NCBI RefSeq assembly: GCF_003007675.1
Contig: NZ_PXNP01000009.1
Location: 62,001-126,000 of the forward strand
Direction: 5' to 3'
DNA length: 64,000 nt
Source: Marinobacter fuscus
GTDB lineage: Bacteria > Pseudomonadota > Gammaproteobacteria > Pseudomonadales > Oleiphilaceae
Shown: positions 8,663 through 16,209 of the stretch, piece after piece
Position numbering within the stretch: the first letter of the stretch is position 1
Layout: the number at the start of each line of letters is the position of its first letter
Notes under the pieces: model-generated
Databases searched by the model: none
What the model was told of the DNA's origin: nothing
What the model saw: the letters and a program-made list of their open reading frames with translations, nothing else
Made by a program: the position numbers and the translations under genes

Positions 8663-9226
8663 ATGATTTTCAACACTACAACTTACCTGGTTCTTGGCAT
8701 TCTGCTTCGGGAACCCAAGTCCGGGTATGACATCGTCAAGGAGCTCGCCTCGTTCCGGCCTGCCAAATCCAGCCAGATTTACCCGATTCTGGCCAAGCTG
8801 GAAGCAAACGGCTTTGTCGACTGCACCCAGGTGCAACAAGATGGCAAACCTAACAAAAAGGTTTACTCCGTCACCTCAACCGGCAAGGCAAAGCTTGAAG
8901 CCTGGCTGGACACTGAGCCAGAGCCCCCTGTTATTCGAGACGATTTTCTGTCTATGGTGTACTCCGTCTGGATCAAAGAGCCCGAAACCCTTGAACGGCT
9001 GATCAAAGATCGCAAAACCTACATGGAACAACGCCTGGACTTTTTCACAGAAAAGCTGGCAGTAATGGAAGCCAGTTTTCCCGCAGATATCCATAACTTC
9101 TACAGCTGGCGCCACTGTACCCGGCTGCTCTACAGCCGCCGGATTGCCATGACCGCACAGGAAATTGAATGGTGCAACGACGTACTGAAAGACCATGCAC
9201 TTGCCAGGCGAACAACTGAAGCCTGA
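8663..9226 (+). CDS. PadR family transcriptional regulator
   Basis: A 187-residue protein. Residues 1-80 are the PadR winged helix: TTTYLVLGILLREPKSGYDI, then SSQIYPILAKLEANGFV and KVYSVTSTGKAKLEAWL. The C-terminal half (FLSMVYSVWIKEPETLERL, then RLDFFTEKLAVMEASFP) is the long helical dimerisation domain of the Vir/AphA-like type. PadR proteins usually repress a neighbouring transporter or detoxification gene in response to a small molecule. Here the divergent neighbour is a broken MFS pump, so the original target may be lost. A palindrome lies at 8525-8541, 122 bases upstream. The start at 8663 has only a weak ribosome site (AGGTG). Confidence 0.88.
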   Translation: MIFNTTTYLVLGILLREPKSGYDIVKELASFRPAKSSQIYPILAKLEANGFVDCTQVQQDGKPNKKVYSVTSTGKAKLEAWLDTEPEPPVIRDDFLSMVYSVWIKEPETLERLIKDRKTYMEQRLDFFTEKLAVMEASFPADIHNFYSWRHCTRLLYSRRIAMTAQEIEWCNDVLKDHALARRTTEA

Positions 9227-9319
9227 TCACCTGTCCACGGATCTTCTTGCCTAGATAACGGGTGTAAAAATCCTCAAAGACCTCGGTCTGATTTGACACA
9301 CAGCCCGATAGAAAGTCTT

Positions 9320-9333
9320 ATTGTGTAAACAAT
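9320..9333. promoter_or_regulatory. MarR-type operator candidate
   Basis: ATTGT-GTAA-ACAAT is a perfect 5-4-5 inverted repeat about 80 bases before the MarR gene. It has the AT-rich half-sites typical of MarR-family operators and overlaps a possible -10 region (TATTGT) downstream of a TTGACA at 9293, although their spacing is long. Autoregulation is likely but unproven. Confidence 0.45.
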
Positions 9334-9357
9334 GGGATTGCACCGTAATACCCCTTC

Positions 9358-9380
9358 AGCCCCGATTTCGGGGCTTTTTT
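9358..9380 (+). terminator. Intrinsic terminator ahead of the MarR gene
   Basis: AGCCCCGA-TT-TCGGGGCT is a perfect 8-bp stem followed at once by six T residues. It lies 130 bases after the PadR stop but only 35 bases before the MarR start, downstream of the putative MarR operator. It may end PadR transcripts or attenuate the MarR leader. Confidence 0.75.
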
Positions 9381-9414
9381 GGCTGTCCGCCATGAACGCC
9401 GAGGCAAAGTAACA

Positions 9415-9864
9415 ATGAACCACGAACACGATCTTTTCCTGCAAGCCACCCGGATGCACCGCGCCGGCACCAAGATCTTTGGCCGTGGGCTCAAAGAGAT
9501 CGGCATGACCCACGGACTGGCGGCCGTATTGCTGCACCTGGAGAAAATCGGTGAGGACTGCAACTGCCGGGAACTGGCCAGCAGCCTGGAAATCGAGCCC
9601 CCCACCCTGGTGGTGCTGCTGCAGAAGCTGGAACACCTGAAGCTGATTCACAAGCGGCCAAAACCCGGCGCCAAGCGCAACACCCAGATTTTCTTCACCG
9701 CCGAAGGCAAACGCACCCTGGTGCAGGTAAAGGACATTTACAACCAGCTGTGCGACATCCTGCTCAAGGGCGTAAACCCCGACCACCTGGCCCTGGCCAC
9801 CGAAGTTCTGGAAGCTGTTTATGCCGCCCAGTTGACGGCCAGCGGGCTAACGCCCCCGGAGTAA
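9415..9864 (+). CDS. MarR family transcriptional regulator
   Basis: A 149-residue winged-helix protein. The DNA-binding part is ELASSLEIEPPTLVVLLQKL followed by EHLKLIHKRPKPGAKRNTQI and FFTAEGKRTLVQV, the MarR recognition helix and beta wing. The ATG at 9415 was chosen because the only upstream start (9379) lies inside the terminator hairpin region and MNHEHDLFLQATRMHRAG begins the conserved dimerisation helix. It is convergent with lutC (gap 15 bases). A perfect inverted repeat at 9320-9333 suggests self-control. Targets and ligand are unknown. Confidence 0.87.
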   Translation: MNHEHDLFLQATRMHRAGTKIFGRGLKEIGMTHGLAAVLLHLEKIGEDCNCRELASSLEIEPPTLVVLLQKLEHLKLIHKRPKPGAKRNTQIFFTAEGKRTLVQVKDIYNQLCDILLKGVNPDHLALATEVLEAVYAAQLTASGLTPPE

Positions 9865-9879
9865 CCGGCCCCGGGTTAC

Positions 9880-10551
9880 TCAGGCGTCCTCCAGTATCAG
9901 CACCACAAGCTCCTTTGGCCCGTGCGCGCCGTAGGCAAGCACCTGTTCAATATCCGCAGTTTTTGACGGGCCGGAAACCAGCAGCAGATTGGTTGGCATT
10001 TCACTCGCCCAGCCTTGCTCCTGCATCAATTCATAAAGATTATCCCGAATCTCGCTGGCCCTGAGCAGGGCAATATGCAGTGGCGGTAACAGACTCATCA
10101 ATCGAGGTTCATGGCGATCCGGCCAGAGCACCAGCGAGCCGGTGGCGGCAATACCACCGGCGGTGCCGGTGAGGCTGGCCTCCACCTGCCAGAACAGCTG
10201 ATCTTTCCAATCCTCAGCGGGGCGGTCATAGGCCAGCAGGGTTGGCCCGGCCGTCACCGCCTGCCAGTGCCGGGCAAGCTGCCTGCCGTGGGCCGTTTCT
10301 GGCGCATACAGCAGGTTGCCGACGTTCCGGGTCGCCAGTAGCTCCTGCACCTTTACCGGCCAGTCCGCCATGGTCACCGGATGCACTTCGGTGTGCACCG
10401 CCTCCATCAATGACCGCAACCGCGTTACCCGCTCCTGAGCAGAGTACTGCCAGGGCCGGGTAACCAGCGCTTCGTCAAAATCGTCGGGCCTTGGCCGGGT
10501 GCCGTTCAGGCCTGCGCGAAGCTTGTTCAGGATACGATCCCGTGCGCTCAT
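9880..10551 (-). CDS. lutC: Lactate utilization protein C
   Basis: A 223-residue LUD-domain protein, the third subunit of the iron-sulfur L-lactate oxidation system LutABC. ETAHGRQLARHWQAVTAGPT followed later by TGTAGGIAATGSLVLWPDRH and LMSLLPPLHIALL is the conserved LUD core. The C-terminus LLVSGPSKTADIEQVLAYGA is typical of LutC. The start overlaps the lutB stop by four bases (ATGA), showing tight translational coupling. The operon order on the minus strand is lutA, lutB, lutC. No lactate permease or lut regulator lies next to it. Confidence 0.93.
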   Translation of the reverse strand: MSARDRILNKLRAGLNGTRPRPDDFDEALVTRPWQYSAQERVTRLRSLMEAVHTEVHPVTMADWPVKVQELLATRNVGNLLYAPETAHGRQLARHWQAVTAGPTLLAYDRPAEDWKDQLFWQVEASLTGTAGGIAATGSLVLWPDRHEPRLMSLLPPLHIALLRASEIRDNLYELMQEQGWASEMPTNLLLVSGPSKTADIEQVLAYGAHGPKELVVLILEDA

Positions 10552-11990
10552 GTTCTGCCCCCCTGTTTGTTGTGATCCCGCACCAGATCGTGCAGGGATC
10601 TGGCGGCGGGCATGGGTGGCGCATGATTTTCTGTCCAGGGCCCCAGTTGCCGGGGGGTCAGCTTACGCAACCGGGTGGCGGCCCACAAAAACCAACGGTA
10701 GAGCCGGGGCGAACGATTCAGCAAAGCCCAGCCCCACCACACGGCCCGCTCGCTGCGGGAGAATTTCGCGCCGCCATCTTTGACCCGGGACTGACCGGGC
10801 GCCACCACGTTTTCCTGCCGCAATCGTTGCAGCAACTCCGGTATCGGAATCTTCACCGGGCACACCTCACCACAGGCACCACACAAGGAGGACGCACTGG
10901 GGTGATCCGGCACCTTGTGCAGGCCCACCATGTGCGGTGTGACGATCTTGCCAATGGGCCCGGGGTAGACTTCGCCGTAGGTGTGACCACCCACCCGGGT
11001 ATACACCGGGCAATGGTTCATGCAGGCACCGCAGCGAATGCAGTTCAGGGTCTGGCGCAGCTGGGCATCGGCAAAGGCGCTGCTGCGGCCATTGTCCAGC
11101 AACACCAGATGCACTTCTTCCGGGCCGTCCAGTTCACCCGGCTGGCGGGGGCCGGAGATCATATTCACATAGGTGGTGATGGGCTGGCCCAGTGCCGAAC
11201 GGGTCAATAAAGACAGCAAAGGCACCACGTCGCGCAGATTTTCCACCACTTTTTCGATGCCGGTCACCGCAATATGCACCGGCGGCGCGGTGGTGCTCAT
11301 GCGGCCGTTGCCCTCGTTTTCCACCAGCAGCAGGGTGCCGGTTTCGGCAATGGCAAAATTAACGCCAGATACGCCAACGTCGGCCTCCAGAAATTTTTGA
11401 CGCAAGGCACGGCGGCCGATCTGGATCAGTTCGTTCACGTCGTCAGTTTCGTCTACGCCGAGCTTATCGTGGAACAGCCTGGCCACCTGAAACCGGTTTT
11501 TATGGATGGCAGGCATGATGATGTGAGACGGTTTTTCACCGTCCAGCTGGACAATGTACTCGCCCATATCCGACTCCAGGCACTCAATATTGCGCGCGGC
11601 CAGGTAGTCGTTCATCTCCATTTCTTCGCTGACCATCGACTTGCCCTTCACCACCTGCGAACCCTTCCGTTGCTCGATGATGCGGTGAACAATGCGGTTG
11701 GCCTCTTCGGTGGTTTCGGCCCAGTGTACCTGAACGCCGTTGTCGGTCAGTTTGGCTTCCAATTGCTCCAGTAAGTCGGGTAGCCGGGACAAGGCCCGGG
11801 CTTTGATGTGATTGCCCAGTTCCCGCAGGCCTTCCCGTTCCTGCTCATCGGCAAAGGCATCGGCACGCTTTTGCATCAGCGAGTCCATGGCCACCCGGAA
11901 ATTGCTACGCAGCTGACCATCGGCCAGAGCTTCAGCGGCCCGGCTGCGAAAATCGCCAGTCAGATTCTGTGCCGGGATACGCTCACTCAT
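10548..11990 (-). CDS. lutB: Lactate utilization iron-sulfur protein B
   Basis: A 480-residue protein from the ATG at 11990. The N-terminal two thirds are a LUD domain (VVKGKSMVSEEMEMNDYLAA, VGVSGVNFAIAETGTLLLVE, TTYVNMISGPRQPGELDGPE). The C-terminal third has two ferredoxin-type 4Fe-4S sites, CIRCGACMNHCP and CGACGEVCP. In LutABC it passes electrons from lactate oxidation towards the respiratory chain in the cytoplasm. The ATG at 11990 overlaps the lutA stop (ATGA), and the end overlaps lutC in the same way, so all three are co-translated. A longer upstream reading lies inside lutA and is not used. Confidence 0.94.
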   Translation of the reverse strand: MSERIPAQNLTGDFRSRAAEALADGQLRSNFRVAMDSLMQKRADAFADEQEREGLRELGNHIKARALSRLPDLLEQLEAKLTDNGVQVHWAETTEEANRIVHRIIEQRKGSQVVKGKSMVSEEMEMNDYLAARNIECLESDMGEYIVQLDGEKPSHIIMPAIHKNRFQVARLFHDKLGVDETDDVNELIQIGRRALRQKFLEADVGVSGVNFAIAETGTLLLVENEGNGRMSTTAPPVHIAVTGIEKVVENLRDVVPLLSLLTRSALGQPITTYVNMISGPRQPGELDGPEEVHLVLLDNGRSSAFADAQLRQTLNCIRCGACMNHCPVYTRVGGHTYGEVYPGPIGKIVTPHMVGLHKVPDHPSASSLCGACGEVCPVKIPIPELLQRLRQENVVAPGQSRVKDGGAKFSRSERAVWWGWALLNRSPRLYRWFLWAATRLRKLTPRQLGPWTENHAPPMPAARSLHDLVRDHNKQGGRT

Positions 11991-12814
11991 GACCTTGCCT
12001 CCCCACTGATCCGATGCCACAGAAAGCTGGCCAGGTGCCGGCCCCGGAAGGTCTGTCGCTGCTTCTCCAGGGAGCCGTTGATGTTGAGCAGGCAGCCACC
12101 ATCGGCGGTGACCATCTCGGCAGCTCCGGACTCCATCAGCGCGCGGGTCTTGTCCAGCACCATGGCACCGGACACTTCCGGCATCCGCACCGAGAAAGTG
12201 CCGCCAAAACCGCAGCACTCGCTTTCATGGTCATGATCCAGACGCTCGACATTGGCCAGTTTGGCCAGCAGGGCCCGGGCATGCCGATGGGTGTTCATTT
12301 CCCGGCGGGCCGAACAGGAAGTGTGCAACGCAACCCGGGTAGGCTCGCCAAGATCCTGCCAGTCCACCTTGCACACATGCAGCAGGAATTCGGTCAGCTC
12401 GAAGGTGCGTTCCGCCAGATCGTTTACCCGTACCAGGGTTTCAGGCTCATCGGCGAACAGTTCCCGGTAGTGCTGCCGGAACATGCCAGCACAGGAGCCG
12501 GACGGCACTACCACCAGCAGGCCATTATCCAGAAGCTCAAGCTGGGCCCGCGCCACCGACCGGGCCTCATCGGCATAGCCGGATGTCCAGGCGGGCTGAC
12601 CACAGCAGGTCTGGGCCTGGGGATAATCTACGGCGATGCCCTCACGCTCCAGCAGGCGAATCGCATCCAGCCCGGCTTCGGGGAAAAACATGTCCACCAC
12701 ACAGGTGCCATAAAGAATCACCCGCCCGGGCTTGGCCGGATAGCGCCGCTCGGTCGGGCGCGCCGGGGCCACCCGGGTGGCATTAGGGGCGGCATCGTAA
12801 AACAGCTCACGCAT
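11987..12814 (-). CDS. lutA: Lactate utilization protein A (CCG-domain)
   Basis: A 275-residue protein with two cysteine-rich CCG domains, the type found in heterodisulfide reductase and glycolate oxidase subunits. The first is LYGTCVVDMFFPEAG...CCGQPAWTSGY and the second ALHTSCSARREMNTHRHA...CCGFGGTFSVRMPEVSGAM; each pair of cysteine motifs binds an iron-sulfur centre. It is the first gene of lutABC and is needed for L-lactate oxidation to pyruvate. The start region (MRELFYDAAPNATRVAPARP) is about 30 residues longer than in some relatives, so translation could begin further in. Confidence 0.92.
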   Translation of the reverse strand: MRELFYDAAPNATRVAPARPTERRYPAKPGRVILYGTCVVDMFFPEAGLDAIRLLEREGIAVDYPQAQTCCGQPAWTSGYADEARSVARAQLELLDNGLLVVVPSGSCAGMFRQHYRELFADEPETLVRVNDLAERTFELTEFLLHVCKVDWQDLGEPTRVALHTSCSARREMNTHRHARALLAKLANVERLDHDHESECCGFGGTFSVRMPEVSGAMVLDKTRALMESGAAEMVTADGGCLLNINGSLEKQRQTFRGRHLASFLWHRISGEARS

Positions 12815-12939
12815 GGGTGCTGGCCTCTTAGCCTCTTATTGTCTGGCCTACTTTACTGGCTCCGCAGGCCCGCCATCAGTCACCAATAGTATAAGGGCGC
12901 CGATGCCGGATTGCCGAGCGCATAAATAGTGGGGCCAGA

Positions 12940-12974
12940 AACACAAACACCGGGCCAGGCCCGGTGTTTGTGTT
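12940..12974. terminator. Perfect 35-base hairpin downstream of tctA
   Basis: A 17-bp perfect inverted repeat around one A (12940-12956 against 12958-12974; core CACCGGGCC/GGCCCGGTG). It lies 49 bases after the tctA stop on the minus strand. The outer stem supplies a T-rich run (TTTGTGTTT), so it probably ends the tctCBA transcript. Confidence 0.6.
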
Positions 12975-13022
12975 GGCGCCAGAGCGCCTTCTTCATTGCT
13001 GCTTCAACCGGCAGCGACTGGC

Positions 13023-14552
13023 TCAATCGCTGACCGGTGATTCCTTGATGGCATTGCGCATCCGGCGGCGCAAAATCGGGCCGACCAGGTACGGCAGAAT
13101 CAATCCCAGGCCAGCCACCAGCCAGAGGCCTTTAGCCAGGCCACTCTGCCACAGAATGCTCCAGTCACCATCCGACAACACCAGGGCGTGGCCCAGGTTT
13201 TTCTCCATTTCCGGCCCCAGCAACAGGCCGAGGATGATCGGCACCAACGGGATTTCCAGCTTGCGCAGGAAGAATCCGGCCACGCCGAACACCACCATGA
13301 AATAGAGGTCGAAGGTGCTGTGGCTGATGGAGTAGATGCCAACAAAAGCCACCATAGTGACAATCGGCAGCAGGTACATCGGTGGCACCGACAGCAACTT
13401 CACAAAGAAACCCACCATCGGAATGTTCAGCACCAGCAACAACACGTTACCAATCAGCAGTGCCGCGATCACGCCCCAGACAATATCCGCGTTCTGAGTG
13501 AACATCAGCGGGCCCGGGGTAATGTTCAGCGAAATCAGCATCGCCAGCAGCACCGCGGTGGTGCCGCTGCCCGGCACACCCAGGGTCAGCATAGGTACCA
13601 GCGCACCCGATGAGGCACCGTTGTTACCGGCCTCCGGCGCGACCACGCCCCGGATGTCGCCTTCGCCAAACTTGCCCTTCTTGCCAAGCACCTGCTTTTC
13701 CAGGGTATAGCTGATGAAGCTACCCAGAGACGCGCCAGCACCCGGCAATACACCGGCGATAAAGCCCAGCACGCCGCCCCGGAACTGGGATGGCAAGGTG
13801 CTGACGATTTCCTTGAAGGTCAGGCTCAGTTTGCCCACGCTCACCTTGTCACGACCGCCACCCATCCGATGCTCAACAAAGAACAGCAACTCGGAAATGG
13901 CAAACAGCCCGACAATCGCGAGGATGAAATCGATGCCCTCGTACAGCTCCAGCACATTGAAGGTGTACCGCTGGGTACCGGTGGAAATGTCGATGCCCAC
14001 GGTTGAAATCATTATCCCCAGCGTGGCCGCAATCACGGTCTTCATCGGGTTCTTGCCGGTAATTCCGCCAAGGGTGGCGAACGCCAACAGGAACAACGCA
14101 AAGTACTCGGCCGGGCCGAAAGTCAGCGCAAACCTTGCCAGAATGGGGGCCAGCATGATCAAACCAATGGTACCGATCAGGCTGCCGGTAAAAGAGGCAA
14201 TGGCAGACGCGGCCAGGGCATCGGCCGCCCGGCCGTTGCGGGCCATGGGATAGCCGTCCAGGCAGGTCATCATGGCTGGCTCATCACCGGGAATGTTCAG
14301 CAGAATCGAGGAAATCCGGCCGCCGTACATGGCACCGGCATAAACCGCGGTCAGCAGAATCATGGCCGTTTCTGGCGGCAGGCCAAGGGTGAAGGCCAGC
14401 GGAATCAGAATTGCCACGCCGTTGGCAGGCCCCAGGCCCGGCAGACAGCCGATCAGAGTGCCCACGAAGGCACCGAACAGGGCAAACATCAGGTTGTACG
14501 GTGTAAACGCCACCGCAAACCCGTCCATCAAAAAGCCGAGGGTTTCCATCAA
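13023..14552 (-). CDS. tctA: Tripartite tricarboxylate transporter, large permease TctA
   Basis: A 509-residue membrane protein with about 12 hydrophobic segments. The N-terminal GTLIGCLPGLGPANGVAILI and the repeated GVLPGAGASLGSFISYTLEK are the two signature loops of the TctA family. GALVPMLTLGVPGSGTTAVL is also characteristic. With TctB it forms the inner-membrane channel that moves tricarboxylates or related carboxylates using the ion gradient. The start overlaps the tctB stop (ATGG within the last codons), in the order tctC-tctB-tctA on the minus strand. The substrate is set by TctC and the linked two-component system and is not known. Confidence 0.94.
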   Translation of the reverse strand: MMETLGFLMDGFAVAFTPYNLMFALFGAFVGTLIGCLPGLGPANGVAILIPLAFTLGLPPETAMILLTAVYAGAMYGGRISSILLNIPGDEPAMMTCLDGYPMARNGRAADALAASAIASFTGSLIGTIGLIMLAPILARFALTFGPAEYFALFLLAFATLGGITGKNPMKTVIAATLGIMISTVGIDISTGTQRYTFNVLELYEGIDFILAIVGLFAISELLFFVEHRMGGGRDKVSVGKLSLTFKEIVSTLPSQFRGGVLGFIAGVLPGAGASLGSFISYTLEKQVLGKKGKFGEGDIRGVVAPEAGNNGASSGALVPMLTLGVPGSGTTAVLLAMLISLNITPGPLMFTQNADIVWGVIAALLIGNVLLLVLNIPMVGFFVKLLSVPPMYLLPIVTMVAFVGIYSISHSTFDLYFMVVFGVAGFFLRKLEIPLVPIILGLLLGPEMEKNLGHALVLSDGDWSILWQSGLAKGLWLVAGLGLILPYLVGPILRRRMRNAIKESPVSD

Positions 14553-14995
14553 TGCACCTCCAGCAGGCCAGCTGGCAGGCTCAGAGACAGCCCGTAGTTA
14601 AACAGCACAAACACCACCACAGCACTGATCAGCCCGGTCAGGAAGGCCCGCAGTGGTGCCGCCCCCATGCGCCAGCTCAGCACTCCCACCGCCAGAGTGG
14701 TGGAAATAATGAAGCCCAGCGGCTCCAGCAGGAGCGCATAGACCACCAGTACCACCACCGACACCAGCAGTTCCAGTGCGGACTTACCCACCGGCCAGTC
14801 GGCGTCCGGGTCGGGTTTGATCATCAGGTACAGACTGCCAGCCACCAGCACCACCGAGAGAATGGTCGGAAAGGTTTCCGGCCCCACCCCCTCGGCACCG
14901 CCGAAGGGCTCGGGCCACTGTTGGGCAGCCCAGCCGTAGGCCACGGCCAGGACCAGCAGGCCCAGGCCGAGAATGCGATCACCAAGCCCTGTCAT
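14549..14995 (-). CDS. tctB: Tripartite tricarboxylate transporter, small permease TctB
   Basis: A 148-residue protein with four predicted membrane segments: ILGLGLLVLAVAYGWAAQQW, FPTILSVVLVAGSLYLMI, LELLVSVVVLVVYALLLEPL and AFLTGLISAVVVFVLFNYGL. The motif GPETFPTILSVVL is typical of TctB. It partners TctA in the membrane. Its start overlaps the tctC stop and its end overlaps the tctA start, indicating translational coupling. Confidence 0.92.
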   Translation of the reverse strand: MTGLGDRILGLGLLVLAVAYGWAAQQWPEPFGGAEGVGPETFPTILSVVLVAGSLYLMIKPDPDADWPVGKSALELLVSVVVLVVYALLLEPLGFIISTTLAVGVLSWRMGAAPLRAFLTGLISAVVVFVLFNYGLSLSLPAGLLEVH

Positions 14996-15969
14996 TTCAG
15001 GAGCCCTATCTCACGGGACAGGTTTTCGATGTCCTGAACCTGATTTTTCACGAAGCTCTCAAACTGATCCGCTGGCGGATGGAACGGAATCAGCCCGTTG
15101 CTGGCCATGATCTTGCGCCATTCTTCGCTGTTGTACAGTTTGTCGACAGCTTCCACCCAGTACTTGCGGGCTTCCTCATCGGCACCTTTGGGCATATAGA
15201 AACCGCGCCAGTTGGGGCCAACGGCATCAATGCCCTGCTCTTTGGCGGTCGGCAGATCACTGAACTTACCCGGCAGGCGCTCGTCGGCCAGTACCGCCAG
15301 AATGCGCAGGTCACCAGATTCCATAAAACCGGTGGTTTCGGAGATGTCACCGGTGAAGGCATCCACCTGGCCACCAACAACCTGGGTCATGGCTTCGCCA
15401 CCGTTGTTGTACGACAAGTAAGGAATGCGTGGCAGTTTGTCTGCCCCCGCTGCCTTGGCCGCAATCAGAACCTTCAGGTGATCCCAGCCGCCCCGGGCAC
15501 TGCCGCCCGCAAACTTAACGGACCTCGGGTCGGCTTTCACCGCATCCATCAGCTCGTTCAGATTCTGATACTTGGAATTCTTACCCACTGCGATCACACC
15601 GTAGTCGGCACCCAGCGCGCCCACCCAGGTAACCATATCGGCGGTCATCTTTGGAAACTGCTTCTGCGCCAGACGGGTGGTGGTAGCGGTTGATGCAGCC
15701 ACCAGCAGCTTGTTGTCGTCGGCGCGCTTGCTCACCGTGTGGGCGTAGGCAACACCACCGCCCGCACCGGCCATGTTTACGGTTTGCACGCTGCCGTCCA
15801 CCAGCCCGAGCTCCTGCATCACATTACCAACGCTACGGCAGGTAAAGTCCCAACCGCCGCCGGGATCTGCCGGTGCCAGGCACTCAACCTTGCCAGACGG
15901 TTGCCAGGCCATGGCCGACATGGAAAATACGGCCGCAGCCGCAAAACACAGGGATCGTTTAATAAACAC
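14992..15969 (-). CDS. tctC: Tripartite tricarboxylate transporter receptor TctC
   Basis: A periplasmic receptor of the Bug/TctC family, about 325 residues. The signal peptide (MFIKRSLCFAAAAVFSMSAMA) is followed by ECLAPADPGGGWDFTCRSVG, VNMAGAGGGVAYAHTVSKRA and FAGGSARGGWDHLKVLIAAK, the ligand-binding loops of the family. It captures carboxylates and delivers them to TctAB. The GTG at 15969 is preferred because GAGAGG lies 6-7 bases ahead; a GTG at 15978 is in frame but sits on that ribosome site. It is the first gene of tctCBA and is divergent from a CitA/CitB-type two-component system, the probable regulator. Confidence 0.92.
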   Translation of the reverse strand: MFIKRSLCFAAAAVFSMSAMAWQPSGKVECLAPADPGGGWDFTCRSVGNVMQELGLVDGSVQTVNMAGAGGGVAYAHTVSKRADDNKLLVAASTATTTRLAQKQFPKMTADMVTWVGALGADYGVIAVGKNSKYQNLNELMDAVKADPRSVKFAGGSARGGWDHLKVLIAAKAAGADKLPRIPYLSYNNGGEAMTQVVGGQVDAFTGDISETTGFMESGDLRILAVLADERLPGKFSDLPTAKEQGIDAVGPNWRGFYMPKGADEEARKYWVEAVDKLYNSEEWRKIMASNGLIPFHPPADQFESFVKNQVQDIENLSREIGLLK

Positions 15970-16127
15970 GGTTGTCACCTCTCAGTTTGTTTTTGTGTTT
16001 CACTCGGAAACTGGTACCCCACGGCAAATCGGCCGTAAGGGAGATCGACTATTGACAGCGTAGAAGTTAAACAGCGTCAGGTTGAAGTTTTTGATCTTAA
16101 ATCGATTAAATGACATATCCTGCATTT

Positions 16128-16142
16128 TGTTCATAATGTTCA
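16128..16142 (+). promoter_or_regulatory. Direct repeat in the tctC/sensor-kinase divergent promoter
   Basis: TGTTCA-taa-TGTTCA is a 9-base-period direct repeat 68 bases before the kinase start. Thirty bases upstream, AATCGATT is the core of a near-palindrome. Either could bind the linked CitB-like response regulator; this is inference from position only. Confidence 0.3.
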
Positions 16143-16209
16143 CGAGCAGGAAAACCCTTGTTTGGCTACTCTAACGCGACACAAAATAACGACACTTCAA
16201 GCCCGGCTG

